A stretch of DNA of 64,000 bases. It comes from Clostridium sp. (GTDB lineage Bacteria; Bacteroidota; Bacteroidia; Bacteroidales; Muribaculaceae). The stretch lies in NCBI GenBank assembly GCA_023663805.1, contig JAMPGR010000001.1:999807-1063806 (forward strand), in the 5' to 3' direction. Below the pieces are notes generated by a model. It had not been told where the DNA came from and ran no database searches. It saw nothing but the letters and a program-made list of their open reading frames with translations. A program made the position numbers and the translations under genes. This document shows positions 1 to 9,312 of the stretch, one piece after another (within the stretch, counting starts at the first letter, position 1; every line of letters starts with the position of its first letter).

Positions 1-23
1 CGGAGACAAAAGTAGATAAAATT

Positions 24-54
24 AAAGCCTGTAAATCAATGATTTACAGGCTTT
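24..54 (-). terminator. Rho-independent terminator of tRNA-Ser
   Basis: A perfect 14-bp inverted repeat (24-37 with 41-54, 3-nt loop) lies just beyond the 3' end of the tRNA-Ser gene. Read on the minus strand it is followed by a T-rich stretch (AATTTTATC), as expected for an intrinsic terminator. Confidence 0.8.
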
Positions 55-69
55 GTCAACCTTAGGTTG

Positions 70-154
70 CGGAGAGAGAGGGATTCGAACCCCCGGAGGT
101 GTTACCCTCAACGGTTTTCAAGACCGCCGCAATCGACCACTCTGCCATCTCTCC
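70..154 (-). tRNA. tRNA-Ser (anticodon UGA)
   Basis: On the minus strand the sequence starts GGAGAGATGGCAGAGTGG and closes with the complementary CTCTCTCC acceptor strand plus G discriminator. The T arm GGTTCGAATCC is canonical. The anticodon loop reads CTTGAAA, giving anticodon TGA. The long variable arm (about 15 nt, GGGTAACACC region) is typical of class II serine tRNAs. CCA is not encoded. The gene lies between a -7 promoter box and a strong terminator, so it is probably a single-gene transcript. Confidence 0.95.
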
Positions 155-184
155 TTTTCTCGTGTGTTGTCGGTTTACGTGGTG

Positions 185-192
185 CAAAATTA
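185..192 (-). promoter_or_regulatory. -7 promoter box for tRNA-Ser
   Basis: TAATTTTG on the minus strand matches the Bacteroidetes -7 consensus TAnnTTTG. A TTTG -33 element lies 20 nt upstream (213-216). The expected transcription start is about 20 nt before the tRNA. Confidence 0.7.
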
Positions 193-276
193 GATGTTTT
201 TTTTAATATGACCAAATTTTTTTTCAAATACCATTTTTATTTTGATTACAGTTCTCTGAGTTCTCTGCGAATTTCG

Positions 277-284
277 TAAATTTG
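277..284 (+). promoter_or_regulatory. -7 promoter box for the 303-1979 gene
   Basis: TAAATTTG followed by C matches the TAnnTTTG consensus and ends 18 nt before the start codon. It is preceded by two copies of a 9-nt unit (TTCTCTGAG/TTCTCTGCG, 252-269) that resembles the tandem repeat upstream of queA. Confidence 0.6.
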
Positions 285-302
285 CAATATAAAATGTAGC
301 AT

Positions 303-1979
303 ATGGCAGAAAACGATGAAGATATTAATCCGAAAATTTTATCGGAATTTGAAAGTCAAATAAGTGATCTATTTGATGATGTCGTGAAGAACATGACTAA
401 TGATGAGCGAAAGGAATTTATCCGCGATATGTATCGTGAGGTCTTGGGGTTCAGGAAAATTTCCGATATGGAATGGTCGGAGACGCATCCAGATTCGACT
501 CGATGCGGTTCTGACAGGTTTTACGCTGACCTGACAAACAAACTGCAGGCCACTTTCAGCGAAAATTTATTCGAGCAGTTGCCGCCATACAGATTCGTCA
601 GGGTAGCGGCAATGAGCATTACTGCATATCTCGAAGATTTGAAATCTGAGACCGGAGTCTGGAGTGCGGTCAGATCGCTTTATCAGGCTCGTTATGGAAA
701 GAAACTTCCATTTTACGAAACAACCGAGGAATACTACGATGACGATATCAATATCGAAGATATAAAAGTTCTTATCTGGCAGGCATTCAATCGATGCGGC
801 AGTTACGACGATAGGATATTCTCGCCTTATAGCGCCGGAGTCGACATACTGGCAGAACAGGCGTTCGATATACTTGTCGAGAATTACGACAAGGCGCCTG
901 AAGCAACTCGTATCCGGGATATAATTGACCGTATATTACGACGCGGATGGTTCTTCGAACTGCGCTCGCTGGCGCTATGGATGAATATCCGCAATCCGCT
1001 TACGGCGTCTCCGTTTATCGCCGAATATATTGAGAATTCTGCCGAAGAACTCGGGGATACATATTCTGAGAAATACTCGGAATTGCCGCCCAATGTAATA
1101 ACGGCGATGAAATACAACTGCGAGATGGAGCAATCCTGGCTGGAATATGTCAGCCTCGTAGGGTGTTCGACTGGAGAACTGCTCTCGGAAATAGCCCGGG
1201 CCTCCGGCTACTATGAACTCGCCGAAAAACTGCGGACGGCTAAGTATCAGCCGGCTGAAGAGTACAAAGTTGAGTCGGTCGATAAAGAAACTGTTGTTCT
1301 GAGAGATAAATTCGGAGATTTTTACAATGTGGCCAAGGATTCTTTCCGGCCGGATTCTGGTGTTCACGATACGAAAAGGATGTATCTGCCGCTGACTAAT
1401 ATCGGCGACCGGTATTACGTCAATGGATTCACTATGACACTGTCCGAACTGACCGAAACAGAGACTAACTTCGCGACCAAGAATAACAGGCATATGAGCG
1501 AATTCATCGATAAGGTGGTCGCTGAGAAAGGTGGTCGGCGTATATTCTACTGCGGCAATTTAAAGGAGGTTTCCCAGGCCTTATCGACAAGAGAAAGAGA
1601 ATTGCCAGTCAATGCGGAAACGTTTGCTGACGACGAGTCTATCACAAACTACCTTGTTACGCTGAGCAATACGGATGGAATCCGGGTCAAGCCGAATGCG
1701 TGTGGTATTTTCCGTGATAAGAAGAATCCCTACTATATAAAGCATGGCGGGGACTATGTCGGGGATGAGGCGATGGAATTCATCGTCAAGAGCCGACTTC
1801 CGGATGACCTGATCGAATATATAGTCGCGAATAATTTGCTTCCGTCGGCATATATGTATGCACACCAGGGGAAACGATTCGGCAAAAAGATAGTACAGGA
1901 CAATATGGATTTCCTCTTTCATTTCTATCGCGTTGATACCCACGGCGAGGATATCAGAAAAGACAAAGAGGAGGATTGA
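303..1979 (+). CDS. Unrecognised 558-residue protein
   Basis: I do not recognise this family. The 558-residue product is acidic, with no signal peptide or obvious membrane segment, so it is probably cytoplasmic. The N-terminal ~330 residues look largely helical, with conserved-looking Trp/Tyr/Arg clusters. The second half (about 330-520) looks more beta-rich (for example VETV-like strands around 'SVDKETVVLRDKFGDFYNV') and is followed by a helical tail rich in K/D/E. It has its own promoter box and ends at a bidirectional terminator, so it is monocistronic. Codon use looks native but slightly more AT-rich than the downstream genes. An SEC-C or plasmid-associated DUF is possible but I see no defining motif. 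Confidence 0.75.
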   Translation: MAENDEDINPKILSEFESQISDLFDDVVKNMTNDERKEFIRDMYREVLGFRKISDMEWSETHPDSTRCGSDRFYADLTNKLQATFSENLFEQLPPYRFVRVAAMSITAYLEDLKSETGVWSAVRSLYQARYGKKLPFYETTEEYYDDDINIEDIKVLIWQAFNRCGSYDDRIFSPYSAGVDILAEQAFDILVENYDKAPEATRIRDIIDRILRRGWFFELRSLALWMNIRNPLTASPFIAEYIENSAEELGDTYSEKYSELPPNVITAMKYNCEMEQSWLEYVSLVGCSTGELLSEIARASGYYELAEKLRTAKYQPAEEYKVESVDKETVVLRDKFGDFYNVAKDSFRPDSGVHDTKRMYLPLTNIGDRYYVNGFTMTLSELTETETNFATKNNRHMSEFIDKVVAEKGGRRIFYCGNLKEVSQALSTRERELPVNAETFADDESITNYLVTLSNTDGIRVKPNACGIFRDKKNPYYIKHGGDYVGDEAMEFIVKSRLPDDLIEYIVANNLLPSAYMYAHQGKRFGKKIVQDNMDFLFHFYRVDTHGEDIRKDKEED

Positions 1980-2006
1980 CGCGGAGTCGTCGAATGATCG
2001 AAAAAT

Positions 2007-2037
2007 AAAAGACCGGACTGAAGAAGCCCGGTCTTTT
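2007..2037. terminator. Bidirectional terminator
   Basis: AAAAGACCGG and CCGGTCTTTT flank an 11-nt loop. The A-tract on one side and T-tract on the other let it terminate both the 303-1979 gene and the convergent LamG-GDPD gene. Confidence 0.8.
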
Positions 2038-2061
2038 ATATTTCGGTTGATGCTGCTCGGT

Positions 2062-5000
2062 TTATTCGGCCGAGTGGTCGTAATGCCACTTTATGTCGAG
2101 TCCGGCTACGGGGTTGTTGGTCGTGATGAAATCGACACCGCGGTTCATCATCTCGATCATGTCTGATGGTCCGTCGACAGTCCAGACATTGACCTTCAGG
2201 CCGTATGTATGGGCGAGATTTATCCAGTTCAAGTTGTTACGTAGCAGGCCAATCTCATAATCGAGTCCGGCATATCCCTTTTCTTTCAACTGTGCGGGCT
2301 GAAGAGCGGTGTTTGCGTTCGAACTGAGAAACTGTACGTCGGCTTCAGGTTGCAGTTCGATAATGCGCTCGCATGCCGTACGGCTGAAGGAGATATATTT
2401 GATTTTCTCGTTTCCGGTCAGTCCGGCTGCCTCGACAGCCTCGAGGGTCGCGTTCGCTGCACGGGTGTCGAGTTCGATGGTGCCGTGGTCCTTTATTTCG
2501 AGAACAATGCGAGTCTGAGTCTCAGGGGATGCCTTGACGATGTCGAGAAGTTCATAGAGTTCGGGCATCTTCTCGCCATTGCCGAGGGTCAGATTTTTAC
2601 ACTGGTCGTAGGTCGATTCGCAGAGTGTCACACCGCCGAAAGAACGGTCGTGGTTGATCATCAAGTGGTCATCCTTGGTAATCCAGATGTCGGTCTCCGA
2701 ACCCCAAAGGTTGAGGTCGATTGCGTTCTGGAGCGAGGCGCGCGAGTTTTGGGAGGAACCGTTGACATTCCAGTGGCCACGATGGGCGATGATTTCTGAA
2801 GAAGCAGGCATCTGATTGACAACAGTCAGGTTGACATTGCCGAGAGTTTGTTTCTGCTCGCCGCGCTGGAGGACGAACTGATACTGACCTAATTTAAAAT
2901 CGGCGGGAAGAGCGACGGAGACGCCGCGTTCGCTCGGAGTAGCAGTTACGGCAGTTTCCTCGAGGCCATTGCCCGACATGACGATTTCGTCGTCGGCCTC
3001 GAAGCCGTCTCCGAAGATCGTATATGTCTTTCCGGCGACAACCGGCAGGTTGTAGAGCCGGGCTTCGGTGATCAATTCGGGCTCCTCATAGTCGATGCCC
3101 TTTGAGGCCACGCTCCAGAGCGAGGTGATTTCCTCTTCGGTCAGGGGTTTGTCGTAGATACGCGCTGCGGCGACTTCGCCGTGCCAGGCCTGCTCCCCAT
3201 TTGCGCCACCCGGGTCGCATCCGATGCCGAACCACTGGCTTGCAGCGGCGGCTTGGACCATTTCGCCCGGAGCATCAACCTCGCTTCTCATACGACCATT
3301 GACATATATTCGCGCCTTCTTACTGTCCTTGTCGTAAACTCCGACGAGATGATAGAACTGTTTTGGCTCGGGCTGAACGTTACTATTGGCCCAGCGCCAT
3401 GTGCTGTTTCCAGTTTCGGATATATTCGGGAGGAAGGTAAAAGAGTTATATTGGCGTCCGTCGTTCTTGTTGCAGATCAGGAAGCCGGTGCCGCCGGCCT
3501 GGTGTGAGGAGAAGAACTTTGCTTCAGAGTTGTTGACCTCTTCAGCCATAACGATACATTCGATCGAATGTCCGGCAGCGAGAGCAGACTTCATTTCGTC
3601 ATTCGACGAATAGTCGACCTTATAGTAGCCAGAAGCAGCGCCGGCCCAGGGATTGTCGAAGTGTGCGACGTATGTGTCGAATGCTGAGTTATGGTATGTA
3701 TAGAGTTTGTCGGAGGCGATGGTTACGACGTTGTTGCCCATCGGGGAGATGTCCGTAGCCGTTCCGTCGGCGTTGAAGCGGATGTCGAGGAGATTTGCAA
3801 CCGGAAGTTCGACAGGTTCTTCGGGGATCTCGGGTATGGCGTTCAGAATATCGAGTTCTTCTGAGGCAACGCCCCAGAGGTCTGCGACCTCATCGGCCGA
3901 CAGCGGTTTGTCGTAGATTCGGGCCAGAGCAACATCGCCGTGCCACGATTGTTCGCCGACGGCATTGCCATCACGAGTTCCGGGATCGCAACCGATACCG
4001 AACCAGTGGAGACGGACGTCGTTAGGGTGGAGATACGATCCAGGGGCATCGACAGAGCATTTCAGTTCACCGTTGACATATATTTCGGCCTTTTCGTTGT
4101 CCTTGTCATATATTCCGATGACGTGGTAGAACTGTTCGGGCTCGGGTTTGACACCGCTGGTCGCCCAGCGCCATGTGCTTGAACCTGATTCGCTGACATT
4201 CGGGAGGAACGTGAAACTGTTGACGCCGCGGCCGCCTCCGGTGTTGCAGATCATCAGACCCGTACCGCCTCCGCCATGTGTAGAGAAGAATTTGGCTTCG
4301 GTGTCGGAAATCGAGATGTCGGTCATAACGATACATTCGAACGAGTGACCCGCCTCGAGTGCACTCTTGATCTCCTGGTTGTCTTGATAATCAACGCGGT
4401 AGTATCCACCGGCAAGCCCGGCATAGTCGTTGTCGAAGTGGGCGATGTAGCGTCCGAGGCTTTCGTTATAGTAGGTGTGGAGTTTGTCGGAAGCGACGGT
4501 TATGACCTCGTTGGCCATGGCCGAAAGATCAGTTGCCGTACCGTCTTCATTGAAACGGATGTCGAGAATGTTGGCGGGGGGAAGTGCGACCGGTTCAGCG
4601 GGTCTTTCGGGTTCTTCGGCGGCTGAGTTGGCGGCCTCGGCATAGAGCGCATCGACATCATACTCTGTCAGAGCGATGTCGTAGATGCGGGCCATGACGA
4701 CATCGCCGTGCCATGCCTGCTCACCCTTGTTGACACCCGGGTCACAGCCGATTCCGAACCACTGGCAGTCAGCCGCAGCCTGGATCATATCACCGGGAGC
4801 ATCGACTTCGCCTCTCAGTTCTCCATCGACATAAATACGCGCCTTCTGGCCTTCGCGGTCGTAGACACCGACAAGATGGTAGAACTGCTTCAGCTCGGGC
4901 TGGACATTACTGTTGGCCCAGCGCCATGTACTTTTTCCGTTATCGGAAATATTTGGAAGAAAGGTAAAGGAGTTATACTGGCGGCCATCGTTTTTGTTAC

Positions 5001-5592
5001 AGATCATCAGCCCTGTGCCGCCGGCCTGATGGGAGGAGAAGAACTTCGCCTCGGAGTTGTTTACTTCGTCAGCCATAACGACACATTCGAAAGAGTGTCC
5101 GGCGGCGAGAGCCGCCTTAAATTCGTTATTCGACGAATAGTCCACTTTATAGTAACCTGCGGCCGCTCCGGCCCAGGGGTTGTCGAAGTGGGCCACATAC
5201 CGCCCGAAGTCGTTGTTCCAGTAGATTGATGTTTTTTCTGAGTTGCCGATTTCGACCATGTTCTTCATCGGAGAAATATCTGTCGCCGAGCCGTCGTAGT
5301 TGAAGACAACATCGAGAAGCGCGGCCTTCGGAGTGTGAATTCTCTGAGTCATGCTATCGATTTTTTCGGTTGTCGAACTGAAGATGACGTTATGGTCCGT
5401 ATCGAAGAGTGTCACCTGTGTGCCTTCGTTGCTCCAGGCAATGCTGTCGAGTTGTTCTGTATCGGTGACGAACACGATACTGTTATTGCTGTAGAGATAG
5501 AGTTTCGTGGGGTCTACAGTCTGAGCCGCTGCCTGATTCATCATACATGCGGCGAGAATACCTGCAAAGGTCAGTTTTGTAAGGTTTGTCAT
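2062..5592 (-). CDS. Exported triple-LamG / glycerophosphodiester phosphodiesterase protein
   Basis: This large secreted protein starts at MTNLTKLTF, giving a clean signal peptide ending AAAQ. A GTG 24 nt upstream is possible but would spoil the signal. Three LamG-like (concanavalin-fold) repeats of about 220 residues occupy roughly residues 85-850. Each carries the same sequence marks ('LDIRFN.DGTATD', 'STWRWA', 'WFGIGCDPG', 'W.G.VA.ARIYD'). Then come a short IPT/TIG-like segment and, from about residue 937 to the end, a GDPD TIM-barrel with HRGHW, the acidic pair SETD and a later NHD. GDPDs hydrolyse glycerophosphodiesters to an alcohol and glycerol-3-phosphate. The LamG modules probably bind glycans or other surface ligands. 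The start lies 20 bp after the preceding small exported protein, so the two are likely an operon. Confidence 0.85.
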   Translation of the reverse strand: MTNLTKLTFAGILAACMMNQAAAQTVDPTKLYLYSNNSIVFVTDTEQLDSIAWSNEGTQVTLFDTDHNVIFSSTTEKIDSMTQRIHTPKAALLDVVFNYDGSATDISPMKNMVEIGNSEKTSIYWNNDFGRYVAHFDNPWAGAAAGYYKVDYSSNNEFKAALAAGHSFECVVMADEVNNSEAKFFSSHQAGGTGLMICNKNDGRQYNSFTFLPNISDNGKSTWRWANSNVQPELKQFYHLVGVYDREGQKARIYVDGELRGEVDAPGDMIQAAADCQWFGIGCDPGVNKGEQAWHGDVVMARIYDIALTEYDVDALYAEAANSAAEEPERPAEPVALPPANILDIRFNEDGTATDLSAMANEVITVASDKLHTYYNESLGRYIAHFDNDYAGLAGGYYRVDYQDNQEIKSALEAGHSFECIVMTDISISDTEAKFFSTHGGGGTGLMICNTGGGRGVNSFTFLPNVSESGSSTWRWATSGVKPEPEQFYHVIGIYDKDNEKAEIYVNGELKCSVDAPGSYLHPNDVRLHWFGIGCDPGTRDGNAVGEQSWHGDVALARIYDKPLSADEVADLWGVASEELDILNAIPEIPEEPVELPVANLLDIRFNADGTATDISPMGNNVVTIASDKLYTYHNSAFDTYVAHFDNPWAGAASGYYKVDYSSNDEMKSALAAGHSIECIVMAEEVNNSEAKFFSSHQAGGTGFLICNKNDGRQYNSFTFLPNISETGNSTWRWANSNVQPEPKQFYHLVGVYDKDSKKARIYVNGRMRSEVDAPGEMVQAAAASQWFGIGCDPGGANGEQAWHGEVAAARIYDKPLTEEEITSLWSVASKGIDYEEPELITEARLYNLPVVAGKTYTIFGDGFEADDEIVMSGNGLEETAVTATPSERGVSVALPADFKLGQYQFVLQRGEQKQTLGNVNLTVVNQMPASSEIIAHRGHWNVNGSSQNSRASLQNAIDLNLWGSETDIWITKDDHLMINHDRSFGGVTLCESTYDQCKNLTLGNGEKMPELYELLDIVKASPETQTRIVLEIKDHGTIELDTRAANATLEAVEAAGLTGNEKIKYISFSRTACERIIELQPEADVQFLSSNANTALQPAQLKEKGYAGLDYEIGLLRNNLNWINLAHTYGLKVNVWTVDGPSDMIEMMNRGVDFITTNNPVAGLDIKWHYDHSAE

Positions 5593-5612
5593 TTCAAAGA
5601 CTTGTTGGGGGT

Positions 5613-6086
5613 TCACTTGACGATTTTAACGGTATATGTCAGGCCAGCCGAACGGGTCTCGACGAGATAGACACCACCGGCAAGATGGCCGGCCGGAATC
5701 GATGCGCGGATCGTTGCCGGAGTTCCTGACGCAACTGTGGTGCCACTTGCAGAATAGACCGTGACAGACTCGATCGGGACGTTGGCCTCGACGAATATCT
5801 GGCCGTCGCGGACAATGACTGTCGGAGCCTCTGATGCTTGAACGAGATTGATTGCTGTCGTTGTCTTGTTTCGGAACAACATGTAGCCGAGATCAGCGTT
5901 ATCGATTTCTGAAGTTGTGAAGTCGCTGTAGACAATGACCGTTGAAGTCGGATTGAACAGGATCGACTCAGTGTTGACAGCCGAAAGTATGGGTGTGTCT
6001 GTTCCGGCGCTATAAAAATATGCGTCGAAACCCCATGCTGATACGCAAGGCAGCAACATTGCCAGTTGGCAGATTAACTTTTTCAT
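5613..6086 (-). CDS. Small exported protein with T9SS-type sorting-like C-terminus
   Basis: The 157-residue product has an N-terminal signal peptide (MKKLICQLAMLLPCVSAWG). Its C-terminal ~65 residues ('VTVYSASGTTVASG ... LAGGVYLVETRSAG ... VKIVK') have the beta-sandwich pattern of the Por secretion (type A) C-terminal sorting domain. The remaining ~70 residues have no recognisable function. It is first in a two-gene operon with the LamG-GDPD protein. Whether the organism has a working type IX system cannot be seen here, and similar tails occur on proteins without one. Confidence 0.75.
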   Translation of the reverse strand: MKKLICQLAMLLPCVSAWGFDAYFYSAGTDTPILSAVNTESILFNPTSTVIVYSDFTTSEIDNADLGYMLFRNKTTTAINLVQASEAPTVIVRDGQIFVEANVPIESVTVYSASGTTVASGTPATIRASIPAGHLAGGVYLVETRSAGLTYTVKIVK

Positions 6087-6124
6087 TAAGGTAATTGATA
6101 GGGTTTGAACTGATTTTTCAGTTA

Positions 6125-6132
6125 CAAAATTA
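6125..6132 (-). promoter_or_regulatory. -7 promoter box for the 6086-2062 operon
   Basis: TAATTTTG on the minus strand, 38 nt upstream of the start codon at 6086, matches TAnnTTTG. Confidence 0.6.
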
Positions 6133-6278
6133 AAGTCAGGATTTTGTCGAAAAGGGTAGAATTATATTATGCGAGGGTAAAATCAGTTTTAAGACCGGAA
6201 ATTGACTAAAATTGACCAGGCCGGGAAGATTCTACCCGTTTTGTGAACAGAATTACCCGGGGACAGGATATTGTTTTG

Positions 6279-6286
6279 TAAATTTG
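6279..6286 (+). promoter_or_regulatory. -7 promoter box for the GH43 gene
   Basis: TAAATTTG followed by C lies 31 nt upstream of the GH43 start codon and matches TAnnTTTG. Confidence 0.65.
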
Positions 6287-6317
6287 CAACTGAAATAACA
6301 TCTAAACCTATTCAGTT

Positions 6318-7361
6318 ATGAGAATCAAATATCTTACGGGAGTGTTCTGTGCGCTTCTCTGCGCCGTCGCTCCGGCAGCCTGCAACGGGCAGAATCCCGA
6401 ACCAAAGGAAGATGAAGGACTCCAGTCTGAAACTCCCAAGCCGACAAACCCTAAGTATGTCAATCCGGTCATCGACGGCAATATGCCCGACCCGACGATT
6501 GTCGAGGGTGACGACGGATGGTTTTATGTTCTGGCGACCGAATCGAACCGCGAACTTCCGATCTACCGGTCGAAGAATCTGACCGACTGGGAATATGTCG
6601 CCGCGGCCTTCACTCCCGAGGAACGCCCGGATTTCGTCGAAGGTGCCGGGATATGGGCTCCGGATATTACCAGAGTCGGCGACAAATATCTGCTCCACTT
6701 TTCGATGTCGAAATGGGGAGGGGAGTGGACCTGCGGAATCGGCAGTGCATGGTCTGATTCGCCGGAGGGTCCGTTCCACGACGCGCGAAAGATGTTTATC
6801 AGCAATGAGATTAATGTCCAGAACTGCATTGACCCCTTCTTTATCGAAGAGGATGGGAAGAACTATATCTTCTTCGGCAGTTTCAGCGGAATCTATATGC
6901 TCGAACTGACCGACGACGGACTCGAGGTCAAGCCCGGTTCGAAGCCGGTCCAAATTGCCGGAAGAGCCTATGAGGGGACATATATCCACAAACGCGACGG
7001 GAAGTATTATCTCTTTGCATCGGTCGGGACATGCTGTGAAGGGATCAACAGTACATACTCGACTGTCGTCGGGCGTGCTGACGAATTGACCGGACCCTAT
7101 GTCGACCGCGAAGGGAGACCTATGCTGGAGAACAACCACGAGGTCGTTATCCGAAAAAACAGCAGTTTCGTCGGCACGGGCCACAACTCCGAGATTGTCA
7201 CCGACAAAGCAGGACATGACTGGATTCTGTATCATGCGTTCCAGGTAAGCGATCCCGACAGCCGGAAGTTGATGCTCGACCGCGTCTATTGGACCGTGGA
7301 TGGATGGCCGACGGTCAAAGGGGGGACACCTTCGGTTGCCGCCCAACGTCCTGAATTCTGA
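6318..7361 (+). CDS. Glycoside hydrolase family 43 lipoprotein
   Basis: This five-bladed beta-propeller glycosidase probably acts on arabinan/arabinose- or xylose-containing side chains (GH43: endo-arabinanase, arabinofuranosidase, xylosidase). The lipobox APAAC puts the acylated Cys at residue 22, so the enzyme is an outer-membrane or periplasmic lipoprotein. The three GH43 acidic residues are visible: the general base in 'NMPDPT' (D58), the pKa modulator in 'NCIDPFF' (D172) and the general acid in 'AYEGTYI' (E219). The length, 347 residues, is normal for a single-domain GH43. It is monocistronic, with its own promoter and a strong terminator. There is no SusC/SusD pair beside it, so the substrate cannot be set from context. 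Confidence 0.9.
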   Translation: MRIKYLTGVFCALLCAVAPAACNGQNPEPKEDEGLQSETPKPTNPKYVNPVIDGNMPDPTIVEGDDGWFYVLATESNRELPIYRSKNLTDWEYVAAAFTPEERPDFVEGAGIWAPDITRVGDKYLLHFSMSKWGGEWTCGIGSAWSDSPEGPFHDARKMFISNEINVQNCIDPFFIEEDGKNYIFFGSFSGIYMLELTDDGLEVKPGSKPVQIAGRAYEGTYIHKRDGKYYLFASVGTCCEGINSTYSTVVGRADELTGPYVDREGRPMLENNHEVVIRKNSSFVGTGHNSEIVTDKAGHDWILYHAFQVSDPDSRKLMLDRVYWTVDGWPTVKGGTPSVAAQRPEF

Positions 7362-7370
7362 AAACAAAAT

Positions 7371-7428
7371 AATCGAGTAGGAGGTAAACACTAATCATAT
7401 GGTGTTTATCTCCTACTCGATCATTTTT
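7371..7428 (+). terminator. Terminator after GH43
   Basis: A 20-bp stem (7372-7391 with 7402-7421, one G-U type mismatch) is followed by a T-run (CATTTTT). It sits 10 nt after the GH43 stop. Confidence 0.8.
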
Positions 7429-7610
7429 GAAGTGTAATGCGAAAATTGTATGATAATCTTTTCTCTATATATAATAATGTTTGTATCTTTTCAATCATAA
7501 CTAATCCAAACTTGACGTCAATGAAACAAAAGTTCAACGCGAGTAAAATAATATGAAATAACAGAATGTTATCCAAAAGACTCAAACATAACGCATAATT
7601 AAATTTAGAC

Positions 7611-7863
7611 ATGAAAAAAAACATTTATTACACTAATAGTTGCAATTGGAATTCTGGGAACAGTGGCCTTTGCAAACAATGAAAGCCGCGACTCCGAAAC
7701 TACCGTATGCCTCGAAGACGTAGAGAGTCTTGCTGCATGTGAGGTCTCATCCAATGCTTCAGAGAACGTTGGATATTGCTCTCCGAAACTGGGTTCTGTG
7801 GGAGATGTATGTACAGTAAAAGGAGATCCTGCATCCGTACGTTGCAGTGGCAATATAGAATAG
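7611..7863 (+). pseudogene. NVEALA-type exported peptide gene with frameshift
   Basis: Read from ATG at 7611 the frame closes after 23 codons. In the +1 frame after the A8 run (7614-7621) the sequence gives a proper signal peptide (TFITLIVAIGILGTVAFA), then a short Cys-rich peptide whose 'LEDVESLAACE' matches the NVEALA signature and its GG/A-type cleavage context. It has four cysteines and ends at 7863. Seven A residues instead of eight would restore MKK-TFITL. In this frame a TGA at 7612 excludes an earlier start. The lesion may be a true frameshift, phase variation by slippage in the A-tract, or a sequencing error. It lies 9 nt upstream of the DUF4221 gene, the usual NVEALA neighbourhood. 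Confidence 0.7.
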
Positions 7864-7872
7864 ATTTGAACT

Positions 7873-9027
7873 ATGGAAAAAAGAAGATGCTGTGTCTTCT
7901 AGTTTCCTTTGATATGCATGATGTTATGGATAGCAGTGTCCATAATATCATGCAATCAGGGGGAAACCAGAAGATCTGGAAACAAGAGGGTTGAACTGAT
8001 TCAAACGGAAAGTTTAAAACTTCCGGTAGATTCGTTAACGACCCAAAATGCAACATATTTCCAGATTTATGATTCTATAAAATTAGCTTTTCTAAACGGA
8101 GCAAATTATGAGATAGAATTCTACAATCTTGACAGTTGTCTGCTGACCAACCGAATAAAACTATTCAAGGATGGGCCGAATGCCAGTCCCGGTATCGAAT
8201 CGTTCTTCTACCAAAACGATGATTCAATATGGCTGTATGCCTCTTGGGGTAACAGAATATAATTAATCAACGCGAAGGGGGAATTGGTTGATACCCGTGA
8301 TATACATATACCAATCAATGGAGAATATTCTGTTGCTCCATATCCTCAGACGATTACGCCATATATTGTTAAGAGTAAATACCATTATCTACAAGGCGTG
8401 AATGGTCCGGAAATTGAGAAATCAAAACCTGGGACATCGATTGTTTACGATTGGGAGTCCGATTCAGTCATGATGGGCAATGTATATCCCCAATGTTATG
8501 GAGATTATAATTCGATTACATTAAACTGGGGTATGTTTGCTTACAGACTGACATCCATTGTCGTCAACGACAATGGTGAGATAACGACCAATTTCCCGGC
8601 CTCCGACAGTCTATACGTTTACAATCCATTTACAGGGAGTCGTAAATCATATTTTGCCGGATTGACTGAGCCAATTGAAATAAAGCCACATGAAAACAAG
8701 AGTTATGAAGATATATTCATTAACTTTATCATCAACTACCAGTATTCAGGCATAGTCTATGACCGATACCGACAACTCTACTACAGAATAGTCTTGCATC
8801 CCTATCCCAATTATGATGCAGAGAATTTGAGAGAAGAATGTAGAAAGAAGCCCGTATCAATTGTTATTCTGGATAATGAATTCAATAAAGTAGGTGAAAC
8901 AATACTGCCTGACAAATTATATTATGCAAGCAATGTATTTGTCACCAATGAGGGCTTGAATATTCAGGCTGTTTCGGATGATGACGACATTATGGAATTT
9001 GCCACATTTAAACCGGTCGATTTATGA
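7873..9027 (+). pseudogene. DUF4221-family lipoprotein, broken by two in-frame stops
   Basis: One continuous frame from ATG 7873 to 9027 (about 385 codons) encodes a lipoprotein signal (…IAVSIISC) and a DUF4221/TolB-like beta-propeller. Recognisable stretches include 'LAFLNGANYEIEFYNLDS', 'KLFKDGPNA' and 'LINAKGELVD'. Two stops interrupt it: TAG at 7900-7902 inside the signal peptide, and TAA at 8260-8262 where 'WGNRI*LINAKG' would normally carry an aromatic residue. TTG or ATG codons after the first stop could still give a shortened signal, but the second stop removes about two thirds of the propeller. This family is regularly found beside NVEALA peptides and its function is unknown. The DNA is AT-rich compared with its surroundings. 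Confidence 0.8.
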
Positions 9028-9251
9028 GACTTACAATCATCTCATTATTACTGATTTATCTTATGCTGATGTTTTCCTGCAGAAACAAGGAACTTGATTA
9101 CAAGGCCTTCATGCAGACTCAATTGTCTGATCTCATTTCTGATTCTCGGATAAGTACTGTAGATACCGTTGTTGTTGTACCAAGATTAGGATGTTCATCA
9201 TGTGTAACACACATTGAAGTAGACTATTTGTTGGATGTGATAAATCTGTAA
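9024..9251 (+). CDS. Small lipoprotein, probably truncated, third gene of the NVEALA locus
   Basis: This 75-codon gene overlaps the DUF4221 frame by 4 bp (ATGA). It encodes a lipoprotein signal (LMLMFSC, Cys at residue 19) and a short mature part ending soon after 'VPRLGCSSCVTH', a CxxC-like motif. NVEALA/DUF4221 loci often carry a longer lipoprotein with such a GCxxC motif, so this is probably a 3'-truncated member. That view rests on recollection of the family and not on an alignment. The downstream DNA switches abruptly to GC-rich sequence. Confidence 0.5.
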   Translation: MRLTIISLLLIYLMLMFSCRNKELDYKAFMQTQLSDLISDSRISTVDTVVVVPRLGCSSCVTHIEVDYLLDVINL

Positions 9252-9312
9252 CGGATTATGATTGATTTATAGGTCCGGTATCGTTCTGATACCCGGTTTT
9301 CCTTTGGAGTTG

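Noticed and set aside
7611..7863. Programmed ribosomal frameshifting in the NVEALA gene
   Set aside because: The A8 tract comes right after the start codon, with no stimulatory structure seen; slippage, mutation or sequencing error are simpler explanations.
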